Assembly: GCF_002102175.1 (NCBI RefSeq)
Contig: NZ_LQOX01000154.1
Span: 1 to 62,555 of the forward strand
Length of the DNA stretch: 62,555 bases
Direction of reading: 5' to 3'
DNA from: Mycobacterium gastri
Lineage (GTDB): Bacteria > Actinomycetota > Actinomycetes > Mycobacteriales > Mycobacteriaceae
Shown in pieces: positions 1-9,041 of this stretch. A model generated the notes under the pieces. The model had not been told where the DNA came from. It ran no database searches and was given only the letters and a program-made list of their open reading frames with translations. The position numbers and the translations under genes were made by a program. How positions within the stretch are numbered: the first letter of the stretch is position 1; each line of letters begins with the position of its first letter.

Positions 1-240
1 CCACCACTCCGTTCACCATCAACCCGATCGGCGTGGACTCCTTCGGCCTGCCGCCGATCACCCTGCCCGACATCAACATCCCGCCGATCAAGCTGGGCGC
101 CTTCAGCATTCCGGGGGCCACCACCACTCCGTTCACCATCAACCCGATCGGCGTGGACTCCTTCGGCCTGCCGCCGATCACCCTGCCCGACATCAACGTC
201 CCGCCGATCAAGCTGGGCGCCTTCAGCATTCCCGAACTCG
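1..240 (+). repeat. 120-bp tandem repeat inside the PPE gene
   Basis: Bases 1-120 and 121-240 are two copies of the same 120-bp unit (40 codons). They are identical except for one base (position 78 versus 198) and the last few bases, where the second copy diverges into the following unit. The unit keeps the reading frame. The array may extend left of the window. Confidence 0.95.
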
Positions 241-689
241 CCGTCAATCCCATCAAGCTCGATCCCTTCACCATTCCGGGCCTGACGATCCCGCCCGTGC
301 ACCTCGACGGCTTCACGGTCCCGGGCCTCACGATTCCCAGCATCACGCTGCCCAGCACCACGATCGCGAGTTTCGACGTCCCGCCGCCGCCGGGTTTCGG
401 CAACACCAGCACCGCACCCTCGTCGGGATTCTTCAACACCGGCGGCGGGGGCAGCTCAGGGTTCGGCAATCGTGGGTTGGGCCTCTCGGGTCTGTTCAAC
501 GTGAATCCCGCCGGACTTTTCGGCGGCTCGGGTTACCAAAACGTCGGCACCAGCACCTCAGGGCTGTTCAACTTCGGTAGCGCGGTATCGGGCCTCGCGA
601 ACACCGGAACCCTTCCGCTGACCCTGCCCAACCTGCTCGCCGGCATTTTCGGCTTCGGAAACACCGGCGCGGGCTTGTTCAGATTCTGA
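1..689 (+). CDS. PPE family protein, MPTR-type, C-terminal part (5' end outside window)
   Basis: The reading frame is already open at base 3, so this is the 3' part of a longer gene. The visible protein starts with beta-strand-like repeats rich in Pro, Ile and Leu (GAFSIPG and PPITLPDIN type units). From about residue 125 it moves into Gly/Asn/Phe-rich pentapeptide-like units (NTG, GFGN, GLFN). This is the C-terminal organisation of MPTR-class PPE proteins, which are exported by type VII secretion and sit at or beyond the cell surface. The PPE domain itself is not visible. The exact function is unknown. The stop at 687-689 lies 10 bp from the convergent end of the ANTAR gene. Confidence 0.85.
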   Translation, partial: TTPFTINPIGVDSFGLPPITLPDINIPPIKLGAFSIPGATTTPFTINPIGVDSFGLPPITLPDINVPPIKLGAFSIPELAVNPIKLDPFTIPGLTIPPVHLDGFTVPGLTIPSITLPSTTIASFDVPPPPGFGNTSTAPSSGFFNTGGGGSSGFGNRGLGLSGLFNVNPAGLFGGSGYQNVGTSTSGLFNFGSAVSGLANTGTLPLTLPNLLAGIFGFGNTGAGLFRF

Positions 690-699
690 GTGCCGGCCC

Positions 700-1002
700 T
701 CAGCCGGTCGACCCGGCGGGAGAACCAGCCGGGCGGGCAAACCATTGACCCCACTCGCGCCGAACCGCCGATTGGGCATCGGCGAATACGTGAGATGTTG
801 CGCCGTCACCCGCGAGATGGACCAACGCCCATGCCATCGCGAACACCGACACCTTGTGACGTTGTGCCGCCGTGTGCAACTCATCGAGTGCAGTCCCCGG
901 GGGGCACCGGCGCAGCCCGATGAGAATGCCCCGCGCGGTGTCGAGAATGCGACCAGCGTTCGGGCCACCCGAGATCTGGGTCGGCACCCAGTTGGCCGTC
1001 AT
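700..1002 (-). CDS. ANTAR domain protein (RNA-binding antiterminator type)
   Basis: 100 residues. From about residue 23 to 66 there is a run typical of the ANTAR fold: an ARGILIG helix start, a central helix with ALDEL, and a third helix with FAMAWALVHLA. ANTAR domains bind paired RNA hairpins and prevent transcription termination. Family members usually carry a sensor domain (GAF, PAS, receiver). Here only about 20 residues precede the ANTAR part, so it is a minimal stand-alone form. The start ATG at 1002 has AGGAG about 10 bp upstream. Its RNA targets are unknown. It converges with the PPE gene. Confidence 0.65.
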   Translation of the reverse strand: MTANWVPTQISGGPNAGRILDTARGILIGLRRCPPGTALDELHTAAQRHKVSVFAMAWALVHLAGDGATSHVFADAQSAVRREWGQWFARPAGSPAGSTG

Positions 1003-1222
1003 GCCCTGTCAACTCCTGTCGAATCGTCCCGATACCCACCACAAACACCTCGGCCCCGGGGGCGGGTCACCAGGGTGAGCCGCACCGGCTACCGTGCCAT
1101 GATTCGGGTATCGGCTCCGCAGTGCCAGGCCGCCGCCCACATTGGTATCCGCCCGTGATCACCTCGATACCGGCAACCGAGGCGAGTGCCTCATCCGGTG
1201 TCAGGTCCACCGTCAGCGCCAA

Positions 1223-2587
1223 TTAGCCTGCGAGCGCCAATACTTCGTCGAAGCCGGCGACGAGAGCGTCATGGAAGACGTCGTAGTCGGGGATGGCGGC
1301 GGTGTCGACGTCGATGCCCAGTGCGCAGGTATCGACATAGGACAGCAGCGTGACGTTGACGGCCGAGCCGATCGTCGGGCCGAACGCGTATTGCGTGCGC
1401 ACTGCCGCACCTCCGAGGAACACCGGCACCGGGATCCCGGGTACGTCGCTGGTCAGGAAATCAACGTGGCGCAGCACCGAGCCGATATACCAACGCGGCA
1501 TCAGGTTGAGAACGCCAGCAATCACCTGGGTGTAGGGCAGCGACTTTTCCTGCCGCACCGCGCCGACGCGCTCGTGAATGGCCTTGATCCGTTTCGCCGG
1601 GTCAGCCTCGCCGACGGGAATGTCGAACCGCATCAACGTGATTCGGTTTCCACCCATGTCATCGGTGTCCGTCCGCAAGCTGATCGGCATGGTCAGGTGC
1701 AAATCGCCAACCGCAACGCCGTGCTTTTCGTGATAGATGCGTAACCCGCCGGCCACCCCGGCGACAAACGCATCGTTGAGCGCGCCGCCACACCGGTGCG
1801 CGGCATCGCGCAATTGCAGCCGCGGCACCTCGTGCACCCCGAGGCGCCGGATCAGGCCGCGCTCCCTGATCAGTGGTGAACCCGTGCGGTTGAGCGGCCG
1901 GACCGTCCGGTAGACCGAGGCCGCGTTGGCCGCTGCCGACCGGAGCGTCGAGATGGGCCGCCGGATACCGCCGTACACCAGTTGCGGTACCTGCCGTGCC
2001 GTGCCGGTCACCACGTTGGCAAGCAACGAGGCGCTATAGCGCCACGAATCGCGGTATCCCTCCAGGCGAGACGGCTGGGGTATCTCCGGTGCGGCGGGCA
2101 GTGACTCCAGCTCGTAATGCTCTGCGGAAAGGTCGAATAGCCGCATCGCGATCTGGATGCCCCCGACACCGTCGGTGAGGGCATGGTGGAACTTGCAGAT
2201 CACCGCCGCGGCGCCGTCGTGCAGGCCCTCGACCAGCGTCGCCTCCCAGAGGGCCCGGGCCCGGTCGAAATCCTGCATCGCGGCCACTCGGGCCATCTCG
2301 AGCACGTCGTCGAGGGTGCCGGCTCCCGAAACGGCCACCCGCCGCATGTGATAGTCCAAGTCGAAGTCCGCGTCGTCCTCCCACCGCGGCGGGGCGGGCG
2401 GCGGAGATTCCACCACCCGCTGGCGAAACATCGGCAGTTCCCGGCTGATCAGGTCGAATCGTCGCCGCACCTCGTCCCAGTCCGGGGTCCGATCCAGCAG
2501 CACGAGCGTGACCACCGTCGATCGCAGCCGTGGGTCGGTTTCCATGGCCCAGGTAAAGGCATCGCTGTTGCGCATGAATTCAGTCAT
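1223..2587 (-). CDS. WS/DGAT-type wax ester synthase / diacylglycerol acyltransferase
   Basis: 454 residues, the usual length for mycobacterial Tgs-type enzymes, which transfer acyl groups from acyl-CoA to diacylglycerol or long-chain alcohols for storage lipid. The N-terminus MTEFMRNSDAFTWAME and the catalytic HHxxxDG motif (HHALTDG, residues 134-140) are clear. The start at 2587 is preceded by GGTGGAG six bases upstream; a longer in-frame start at 2668 has no such site. The gene lies 102 bp downstream of the gulonolactone oxidase-like gene on the same strand. It resembles Rv1760 of M. tuberculosis by family and neighbourhood. Acyl acceptor specificity cannot be read from the sequence. Confidence 0.9.
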   Translation of the reverse strand: MTEFMRNSDAFTWAMETDPRLRSTVVTLVLLDRTPDWDEVRRRFDLISRELPMFRQRVVESPPPAPPRWEDDADFDLDYHMRRVAVSGAGTLDDVLEMARVAAMQDFDRARALWEATLVEGLHDGAAAVICKFHHALTDGVGGIQIAMRLFDLSAEHYELESLPAAPEIPQPSRLEGYRDSWRYSASLLANVVTGTARQVPQLVYGGIRRPISTLRSAAANAASVYRTVRPLNRTGSPLIRERGLIRRLGVHEVPRLQLRDAAHRCGGALNDAFVAGVAGGLRIYHEKHGVAVGDLHLTMPISLRTDTDDMGGNRITLMRFDIPVGEADPAKRIKAIHERVGAVRQEKSLPYTQVIAGVLNLMPRWYIGSVLRHVDFLTSDVPGIPVPVFLGGAAVRTQYAFGPTIGSAVNVTLLSYVDTCALGIDVDTAAIPDYDVFHDALVAGFDEVLALAG

Positions 2588-2689
2588 GATTGCTCCACCG
2601 ACAAACGTACGATGCCTGCCGGCTGCGGTCACTAGCGTGTTGGTAGCCAAGGACTTTGGTCCCTGCAAGTGGGGCCATTGGTCGCCTCG

Positions 2690-3976
2690 TCAGGGGCCGA
2701 GCACCCGCCGGGTGTAGTCGTTGAGAAAGACCCGGTTGGGGTCGAGGCGGTCGCGGACCGCCGCGAAGCGGTCCCACGCGGGATACCGATCACGAAGCGT
2801 GCCGGCGCTCTGATAGTGGCGCTTACCCCAATGCGGCCGGCCCGCATACTCGTCCATGATTTCTTCGACGGCGCGGAAATAGGTTTCGAACTCCATGCCG
2901 GTGTACTGGTGCACGGCGATGTAGCAGGTGTCCCGGTCGTGCGCGGTCGACAAGAACGCGTCGTCGGGGGCGCCGAAGCGGACCTCGAGCGGGAACATGA
3001 TCGGCAGGTTGCGGCGGCGCACAAGGTCGATGACCCGCTGCACGCCCTCGCGCGCGTGTTCACGCGGGATCGCGTATTCCATCTCGGTGAACTTGACGTT
3101 GCGCGCGCTCGCGTAGACCTTCCAGCCATGATCCCGGACGGTGGCCGGCGACATCAAGTTCGTCATGAGTCGGTTCAATGACGGTGCGGTACTGGGGAAT
3201 TGCCGGCCGGCGCGGCAGATCAGGCTTAGCCCGGCATTTTCGGCATAGTCGTGGATCGTGCGTTTCCACACCGGCACCGGCCTGGGCTCCTCGTCACTGC
3301 GCCGGGTGGTGCGGGTCAGCGCCGTATCGCCGTAGGGAAACACGAAGAACTCGAAGTGGTCGTTGTTATCGACATGCTCGTCGAGTCGCTCGAGCGTATC
3401 GGCCAGCGGGCGCAGCTCGTCGTCGCGATGCAGCGTGAACAGCGGCACGACCTTGAGCGTGACCTGAGAGATCACCCCCAGCGCGCCGATCGACACCCGC
3501 GCTGCCAGGTAGTCGTCACCCTCCGACAAGGTCAGGATGTCACCACTGGCGGTGACCAAGCGCAGCGAGACGACCTGCGCCGACACGTTGGTAAAGCGCG
3601 CCCCGGTGCCGTGCGTGGCGGTTGCGGCTGCTCCGGTGATCGACTGCTTGTCGATGTCGCCCTGGTTTTCCAGCCCTAGCCCACGCTCGGCCAGCTGTGC
3701 GAACAGCGGGTGCAGCTTGGCCCCACCTTGCACCGTCGCCAGACCTGCCGCCGCGTCCACGTCGATGACCCGCTGCATGCCGCTCATGTCGAGCATCACC
3801 CCGTCGGTGCACGCGCAGTCGGTGAACGAATGCCCGGTGCCGACGGCGCGCACGCATTCGCCACGCCGGGCAGCCTTGACGACGACGTCCGCAAGCTCGG
3901 CTTCCGAGGTGGGCCGGACGATCTCCGACGGGGCGCACACCTGATCGCCGGCCCAGTTGCGCCACACGGTGCTCAC
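2690..3976 (-). CDS. L-gulono-1,4-lactone dehydrogenase-like FAD oxidase (Rv1771-like)
   Basis: 428 residues. The N-terminal half is a PCMH-type FAD-binding domain with the VGTGHSFTDCA segment (about residues 45-55), and the C-terminal half is an aldonolactone-oxidase domain with the HWGK motif near residue 393. Proteins of this family oxidise sugar lactones such as L-gulonolactone to ascorbate-type products. The length and neighbours match Rv1771. The start codon overlaps the stop of the upstream M28 peptidase by four bases (3973-3976), showing translational coupling. The physiological substrate in mycobacteria is not certain. Confidence 0.9.
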   Translation of the reverse strand: MSTVWRNWAGDQVCAPSEIVRPTSEAELADVVVKAARRGECVRAVGTGHSFTDCACTDGVMLDMSGMQRVIDVDAAAGLATVQGGAKLHPLFAQLAERGLGLENQGDIDKQSITGAAATATHGTGARFTNVSAQVVSLRLVTASGDILTLSEGDDYLAARVSIGALGVISQVTLKVVPLFTLHRDDELRPLADTLERLDEHVDNNDHFEFFVFPYGDTALTRTTRRSDEEPRPVPVWKRTIHDYAENAGLSLICRAGRQFPSTAPSLNRLMTNLMSPATVRDHGWKVYASARNVKFTEMEYAIPREHAREGVQRVIDLVRRRNLPIMFPLEVRFGAPDDAFLSTAHDRDTCYIAVHQYTGMEFETYFRAVEEIMDEYAGRPHWGKRHYQSAGTLRDRYPAWDRFAAVRDRLDPNRVFLNDYTRRVLGP

Positions 3977-5178
3977 CGGGCCAGCTCCCGCACCACGGAC
4001 TCGGCCACCGTCGCCGCGTGCATCACCGTCTCGTAGACGACGTTTTCCGCGGTATCGGACATTTGGTGGTAGTTCGACAGCGCCTTGTGTCGGTCAAACG
4101 ACGAGAAGCAGGCGGTCGGATAGCCCGCCCGACTCATGATCACGGCGTCGGTGCTGTTACGTGATCGCAGGCCCCGCCGCAGCGGCGCGTCGGCGCGCTC
4201 GGCGGCGCGGGCCACCAGATCACGGAACGGCCGATAGTAGTAGTCCTCCATGACCGTGGTGCCCTCGCCTTCGAGCATGATGAGTTCGGGCGAGCCGACG
4301 GTGTCGAAGTTGAGGAAATACGTGTGGTCACGGTCCAGCTCGGACTTGTGGCGGGCGATGAAACCGTAGATGCCACCCTGCAATTGCTCCTCGGCCCCTA
4401 GCGATACCAGCAGCACCCGCACACCCTGCACCGGGCGGTCGCGTAGCCGCTCGGCCAACGCGACGATCAGCGCGACGGCGGAAAGGTTGTCGTTGGCGCC
4501 GGGCACGATCGGGCTGCGGGCGATGTCGGTGAACGCCGCCACCCCGATCGCGCTCATCACGGCCCCGGCGAGCATCATCTTGCGGCTGCCCCGCAGCGCG
4601 CCGGCACCGGCCACCGCCGGCGCCAGGATCGACGGCCACCAGTTCGGCAGTGAGGTGTCGATGCGTTCGACGATCCCCGGGAATCGCTCGACGAAGAATC
4701 GCTGATAGCCGGGTTCGAAGAACTTGCCGCTGTGCGCGGCGTCGTGATGAGCGCACACCACGACCGTCCGCTCTCCGGTGGGGTCACCGGCTTCGGCCAC
4801 GACATTCCATGTCGTTCGGGGCTGTTGGAGTCGCTTGCGCACGACGCGTACCCCGTTGGAACAGTCGTCGGCGATCGCCAGCCCCGCACCCAGACCCGCC
4901 AGCCCGGCAGGCACCCGCAACCGTCGGCTGATCAGCCCCGCGACAGCGGCCCCGACGCCAACCGCCGACAGCTTGGCGTGCAGCTGTGGGTAGCCGTCAT
5001 AGAACTGTTCCTCTTCGATCCGCGCGTTCTGCGCCCCGGCGGCGCGTAGGTATTCGACGATCTTGACCGCAGCCTCCTGCTCGCCGGGGTCGCCGGCGCC
5101 GCGTTCGATCGGTGCGAGTGTCTCGATGACCTCACGCATCGTGGCCAATTCGGTCGGCAATGCGGTGATCGCAGTCAT
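3973..5178 (-). CDS. M28-family zinc metallopeptidase (Rv1770-like)
   Basis: 401 residues from the ATG at 5178, chosen because AAGGAG lies five bases upstream; longer in-frame starts reach 5313 but overlap the upstream gene. Two hydrophobic stretches lie around residues 70-105. The zinc ligands of M28 aminopeptidases are visible in order: HHD around residue 146, the ANDN aspartate, the GAEE glutamates, the FDTVG aspartate and the YHQ histidine near the C-terminus. Predicted activity is aminopeptidase-like hydrolysis; the substrate is unknown. It lies between the PLP enzyme (43-bp gap) and the lactone oxidase (4-bp overlap), so these three probably form an operon. Confidence 0.85.
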   Translation of the reverse strand: MTAITALPTELATMREVIETLAPIERGAGDPGEQEAAVKIVEYLRAAGAQNARIEEEQFYDGYPQLHAKLSAVGVGAAVAGLISRRLRVPAGLAGLGAGLAIADDCSNGVRVVRKRLQQPRTTWNVVAEAGDPTGERTVVVCAHHDAAHSGKFFEPGYQRFFVERFPGIVERIDTSLPNWWPSILAPAVAGAGALRGSRKMMLAGAVMSAIGVAAFTDIARSPIVPGANDNLSAVALIVALAERLRDRPVQGVRVLLVSLGAEEQLQGGIYGFIARHKSELDRDHTYFLNFDTVGSPELIMLEGEGTTVMEDYYYRPFRDLVARAAERADAPLRRGLRSRNSTDAVIMSRAGYPTACFSSFDRHKALSNYHQMSDTAENVVYETVMHAATVAESVVRELAR

Positions 5179-5221
5179 GGCAGCTCCTTGTCGCGCGGTC
5201 CGTCGGCGAACCATTCCATCA

Positions 5222-6463
5222 TTAAAGAAACGTGCGAGCCTCACCCCGGTAGGTCGGGACGGTGTCGATGATCTGCGCGCCCCGAACCAAATACAACCGA
5301 TCGAACCGCTCACACAGCTCGCCGGCCTTGGTGTGACGGAAGTAGACGTTGTCGCCGATCTTCAGTTGCCGCGCCGCCGCGCCGGACAGCGGCGTCTGGA
5401 CCTCACCGGTGCCTTCCATCGGGTCCAGTTTGAGCCCGCTCGGTAGGTACGGGGTGGGCATGCGGTCTTTCGCGCCGACGCCGCTGGCCAAATAGCCGCC
5501 TCCGAGCGCGGTCACGGTGTTGGCGTCGGGCCGGCGGCATACCGGCAGTGCGAACATCGCCGCCGGCCGCAAGGCGAACGTCGAGTAGGAGTCGAACAGC
5601 GTCGGCGCGTAGAACCCCGAGCCGGCGGTGGCCTCGGTGATCGCCGGCTCCTGGGCAACCAGCTGAAGGTCGCCAGTGCCGCCGGCGTTGACGATCTTGA
5701 TGTCGGCGACCTCGCGCACCAGCTCGACGGCGCGGGCGCGACGTTCCCGCAACTCCGCGAAGGACCGCCGCTGCATCCACCGAACGGCCGCGTTCTGGGC
5801 GGACTTGCCGGCCACGTTGTCGCCGAACCCGGCGATATGACCCTCGTAGGACATCAACGCCACCAGCGTCAGCGACGGCCGGCGCGCGATCTCCACCGCG
5901 AGCGCTCGGGCCTGTTCCGGCGTATGCAACGGTGAGCGCTTGGGCCCGATCTTCACCCGCCCGCGGGCTCGCCAGTAGCCGGCGTCGAGGTCCAGGCACA
6001 GCCGCACCGGCTTGGTTGTTGCATTTTCGATCAGGTCGAGATGTTCGACGCTGTCGACCATGACGATCGGTGCCCGTTCGGGGTCCTCGGCGGTGAGCTC
6101 GCCGAGCTTGGGCAGTGCCGCCCTATCGGTCGTCGGATAGGCGAGTAACAGGTTGTCGAAGCCGTGGCCGGCCAACCACAGAGTCTCGGCCAGCGTGAAC
6201 GTCATCAGCCCGTCGAATCGAGCGTTCGAGTCGAGGATTTCGCGCTGTAACGGCCTGCACCGCAACGACTTCGACGCCACCCGGATCGGCTTGTCACCCG
6301 CGCGGGAAAGCAGCTGACCGGCATTGGCCCACATCGCGTCGAGGTCGACGAAGGCAAACGGTGCGTCCAGAGCGGCGAATGCCTTCTCGTACCGTCGCAG
6401 CCGACCGTGCGCGTCGAGCCTGAGCGGCTCGTCGGCACGCTGCTCGCGACCCACCTCAGGCAC
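5222..6463 (-). CDS. PLP-dependent alanine racemase N-terminal / D-threonine aldolase-like enzyme (Rv1769-like)
   Basis: 413 residues. The N-terminal half has the alanine-racemase TIM-barrel signature, with the PLP lysine in IRVASKSLRC (K65). The C-terminal domain, with the HTKAGE segment, fits the D-threonine aldolase / D-serine dehydratase-like family. Such enzymes act on D-amino acids or beta-hydroxy D-amino acids. It is the first gene of the probable three-gene operon with the M28 peptidase and the lactone oxidase. The exact reaction is not determined from sequence; aldolase and racemase are both possible. Confidence 0.85.
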   Translation of the reverse strand: MPEVGREQRADEPLRLDAHGRLRRYEKAFAALDAPFAFVDLDAMWANAGQLLSRAGDKPIRVASKSLRCRPLQREILDSNARFDGLMTFTLAETLWLAGHGFDNLLLAYPTTDRAALPKLGELTAEDPERAPIVMVDSVEHLDLIENATTKPVRLCLDLDAGYWRARGRVKIGPKRSPLHTPEQARALAVEIARRPSLTLVALMSYEGHIAGFGDNVAGKSAQNAAVRWMQRRSFAELRERRARAVELVREVADIKIVNAGGTGDLQLVAQEPAITEATAGSGFYAPTLFDSYSTFALRPAAMFALPVCRRPDANTVTALGGGYLASGVGAKDRMPTPYLPSGLKLDPMEGTGEVQTPLSGAAARQLKIGDNVYFRHTKAGELCERFDRLYLVRGAQIIDTVPTYRGEARTFL

Positions 6464-6573
6464 GCCGTCACCTTACTGAACGTGACGGACTCTGGCAGCA
6501 GATCGATGATGTATGCCGAATGGCGTGCCGGCTGCGCCGTTTGCGATAGGCGGCCGCGGTGCGTCCCGCCGGA

Positions 6574-8463
6574 TCAGGGCGACCCGGTCGTCCCGTTTTG
6601 GCCGAAGAGGAATCCGCCGGCCCCGCCGCTGCCCCCGGCTGCCAAGCCGGTGCCGTTTCCGCCGTTGCCGCCGTTGCCGATGATCACCGCACTGCCGCCG
6701 TTACCGCCCGCGCCGAAGCCGCCGGGGGCGCCGTTACCGCCGGCACCGCCGTTGCCGAAGAACACCGCACCCGACCCGCCGGAGCCGCCGGCGCCCTGGC
6801 CGTTGGCGCCGCCGGTGCCGCCGGCACCGCCGTTGCCGAAGAAGAACGAGCCGTTGCCGCCCTGGCCACCGCTGCCGACACTGGTGCCGCCGCCGGCGCC
6901 ACCGTTGCCACCGGTGCCGCCGTTGCCGAAGATCAGGCCGCCGTTGCCGCCATTGCCGCCGCTGGCATACAGCGCTCCGTTGGTGCTGGTGGCCCCGCCG
7001 TTGCCGCCGTTGCCACCTGTGCCGAACAGATATCCGGAGCGACCGCCGTTGCCGCCGATGCCGCCCACCGGCTGCGAAGTGACCGGCACCGCGGCCGTGG
7101 TGCCGGCGCCGATACCACCGCCGTTGCCGCCGACACCTCCGATCCCGAGCAGCTGGGCATCGCCGCCGGCGCCGCCGAACCCGCCCGAGCCGGCAAAGCC
7201 GGTGGTGCCGCCGGGGCCGCCATTGCCACCGAGTGCGCCGTTGCCGCCCGCGCCGCCATTGCCGATCAGCAGACCACCGGGGCTTCCGGTGCCGCCGAGA
7301 CCGCCGATGCCGCCCTGGCCACCCTGGCCGACGCCTCCGCTACCGCCGTCGCCCCCCAGCCCGCCGTCACCGCCGACTGCGCCGTTGCCTAACAGGCCGG
7401 TCGCGCCCCCGTCTCCACCGGACCCACCGTGGCCGCCGAAGCTGGCGAAGGTTCCGTCCCCGGCTCCACCGGCTCCACCTGCTCCGCCGGCGCCCGGGGC
7501 GCCGTACAGCAGTCCGCTCTGTCCGCCCAGACCACCCATGCCGCCGTAGCCACCCACGCTCTGGACCGTCGCGTTGCTGAGGCCGCCGGCCCCGCCGGTC
7601 CCGCCCGCGCCACCGACGCCGAACAGGGCCGCCGCCCCGCCGCCGGCTCCGCCGGTCCCGCCGACACCGCCCGCGGGGATGATGCCCGGCGAGGGACCGA
7701 TGGCCGGCGCGGCTCCCCCGATTCCGCCGTTTCCACCTGCGCCACCCAAGCCGTAGATCAGCCCGGCGCCGCCGCCGTTGCCGCCGTTGCCGCCGGTGGT
7801 GCCAACGCCACCGGCCAGTGGCGCAGGGCCGCCGTTGCCGCCGGCGCCACCGGCACCGCCGTTGCCCCACAGCAGGCCGCCGTTGCCCCCGGCGCCGCCG
7901 TTGAACCCGTTGAGACCGGCGGTGGTCGAGTTCCCCGCGGCTCCCCCGGCACCGCCATTGCCCCACAGGCCGGCGTTGCCGCCGTTACCACCGCCCTGGT
8001 TGATGCCGCCGGACCCGCCGTTGCCGCCGTTGCCGATCAAGATCCCGCCGTCACCGCCGCTTTGACCCGTCCCCGGCGCTCCGTTGGTGCCGTTGCCGAT
8101 CAGTGGACGCCCGAACAGCGCCTGGGTGGGCGCGTTGATCAGGTCGAGCACGTCCTGCTGCAATGATTGTGCGGCCGAGACATTGGCCGCCTCGGCCAGG
8201 GAATACGAGCCCGCACCCGCGGTGAGCAGCCGCACAAACTGCTCATGGAATGCCGCTGCCTGGGTGCTGAGCAGCTGATAGGCCTGAGCATGCGCCCCGA
8301 ACAGGGCAGCGATGGCGGCCGACACCTCGTCGGCACCGGCCGCCAGCACTGCCGTCGTAGGCGCGGCGGCGGCAGCGTTGGCCGCACTTATCGACGAACC
8401 AACACTCGCCAGATCCGTTGCCGCAGCCGCCACCAGCTCTGGGGCCGCGATGAGATACGACAT
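6574..8463 (-). CDS. PE_PGRS family protein
   Basis: 629 residues. Residues 1-95 are a canonical PE domain beginning MSYLIAAPELVAAAATDLA, followed by a linker with the conserved LINAPTQALFGRPLIGNG segment. The remainder to the end is a glycine-rich PGRS region built on GGAGG/GNGG units. PE proteins are type VII secretion substrates of slow-growing mycobacteria. The start has GGGAGG eight bases upstream. By position next to Rv1767- and Rv1769-like genes it could be the counterpart of PE_PGRS31 (Rv1768), but PGRS regions diverge too fast to be sure. Long open frames on the opposite strand are by-products of the GGC/GGN composition. Confidence 0.95.
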   Translation of the reverse strand: MSYLIAAPELVAAAATDLASVGSSISAANAAAAAPTTAVLAAGADEVSAAIAALFGAHAQAYQLLSTQAAAFHEQFVRLLTAGAGSYSLAEAANVSAAQSLQQDVLDLINAPTQALFGRPLIGNGTNGAPGTGQSGGDGGILIGNGGNGGSGGINQGGGNGGNAGLWGNGGAGGAAGNSTTAGLNGFNGGAGGNGGLLWGNGGAGGAGGNGGPAPLAGGVGTTGGNGGNGGGAGLIYGLGGAGGNGGIGGAAPAIGPSPGIIPAGGVGGTGGAGGGAAALFGVGGAGGTGGAGGLSNATVQSVGGYGGMGGLGGQSGLLYGAPGAGGAGGAGGAGDGTFASFGGHGGSGGDGGATGLLGNGAVGGDGGLGGDGGSGGVGQGGQGGIGGLGGTGSPGGLLIGNGGAGGNGALGGNGGPGGTTGFAGSGGFGGAGGDAQLLGIGGVGGNGGGIGAGTTAAVPVTSQPVGGIGGNGGRSGYLFGTGGNGGNGGATSTNGALYASGGNGGNGGLIFGNGGTGGNGGAGGGTSVGSGGQGGNGSFFFGNGGAGGTGGANGQGAGGSGGSGAVFFGNGGAGGNGAPGGFGAGGNGGSAVIIGNGGNGGNGTGLAAGGSGGAGGFLFGQNGTTGSP

Positions 8464-8638
8464 CAGGGACCTCCCACCACGTCACGGAAACCCGGCGGTC
8501 GCCCGGTCGCCATCAACCCTCGGCAAAGGGTATCGCCATCGGGTCAGCACACCCCGCATTTCCGGGAGACCTACCGATGTTTCGCCGGATGGCCCCGCAA
8601 TGTTTCAGCGATCTCGCGGCTGCCGCCGGCTGCTTGGC

Positions 8639-9004
8639 TCAGGATGGCTTGGTCTCGGCGAATTCGCAGAACGCGGTGTAGGCCCGAGCGCCGTAGATGG
8701 TGGCCGGTCCCCCATGCATGAGGATGGTGACACCGATCGCCTCGGCGGCTTCCTCGGCCGTGGCACCGGCGCGGGCCGCGGCCTGGGCATGGGAGGCGAT
8801 GCAGCCGTCGCACCCCTGTACGACCCCGATCGCCATCGCCATGAGTTCCTTGACCTTACGGCTGAGGGCGCCGTCGGTGAGCGCGGCGCCGCTCAGGGCC
8901 GCAAATCCCTTGTAGACGTCCGGAATCTGATTCCGAAGCGCCCGGTGTTGCGGCCGCAGATCCTCGAGGACCTGATGATGGTGTTCATCTGACATAGCCG
9001 TCAT
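8639..9004 (-). CDS. Carboxymuconolactone decarboxylase / AhpD-like protein (Rv1767-like)
   Basis: 121 residues, all one AhpD-like domain. The redox motif C-X2-C-X3-H is present (C65, C68, H72), as in AhpD peroxidases and alkylhydroperoxidase-like proteins; the classical decarboxylases lack it. The expected activity is therefore thiol-dependent peroxide or disulfide chemistry rather than ring decarboxylation. It lies 37 bp downstream of a DUF302 gene and a CsoR-family repressor gene on the same strand, which supports a redox or sulfur stress role. An alternative start at 8995 is possible. Confidence 0.85.
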   Translation of the reverse strand: MTAMSDEHHHQVLEDLRPQHRALRNQIPDVYKGFAALSGAALTDGALSRKVKELMAMAIGVVQGCDGCIASHAQAAARAGATAEEAAEAIGVTILMHGGPATIYGARAYTAFCEFAETKPS

Positions 9005-9041
9005 TACACCCTGCGTATGGGTGGGACCGGACCGATTTCAC

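Noticed and set aside
6407..7549. Long proline-rich open frame on the plus strand opposite the PE_PGRS gene
   Set aside because: It is the reverse complement of GGC/GGN codons (giving CCG/GCC = Pro/Ala). The minus frame has the PE domain and a ribosome binding site.
6574..8463. Short-period GGC repeats as a possible CRISPR or VNTR array
   Set aside because: They are coding PGRS repeats of irregular length, not direct repeats with unique spacers.
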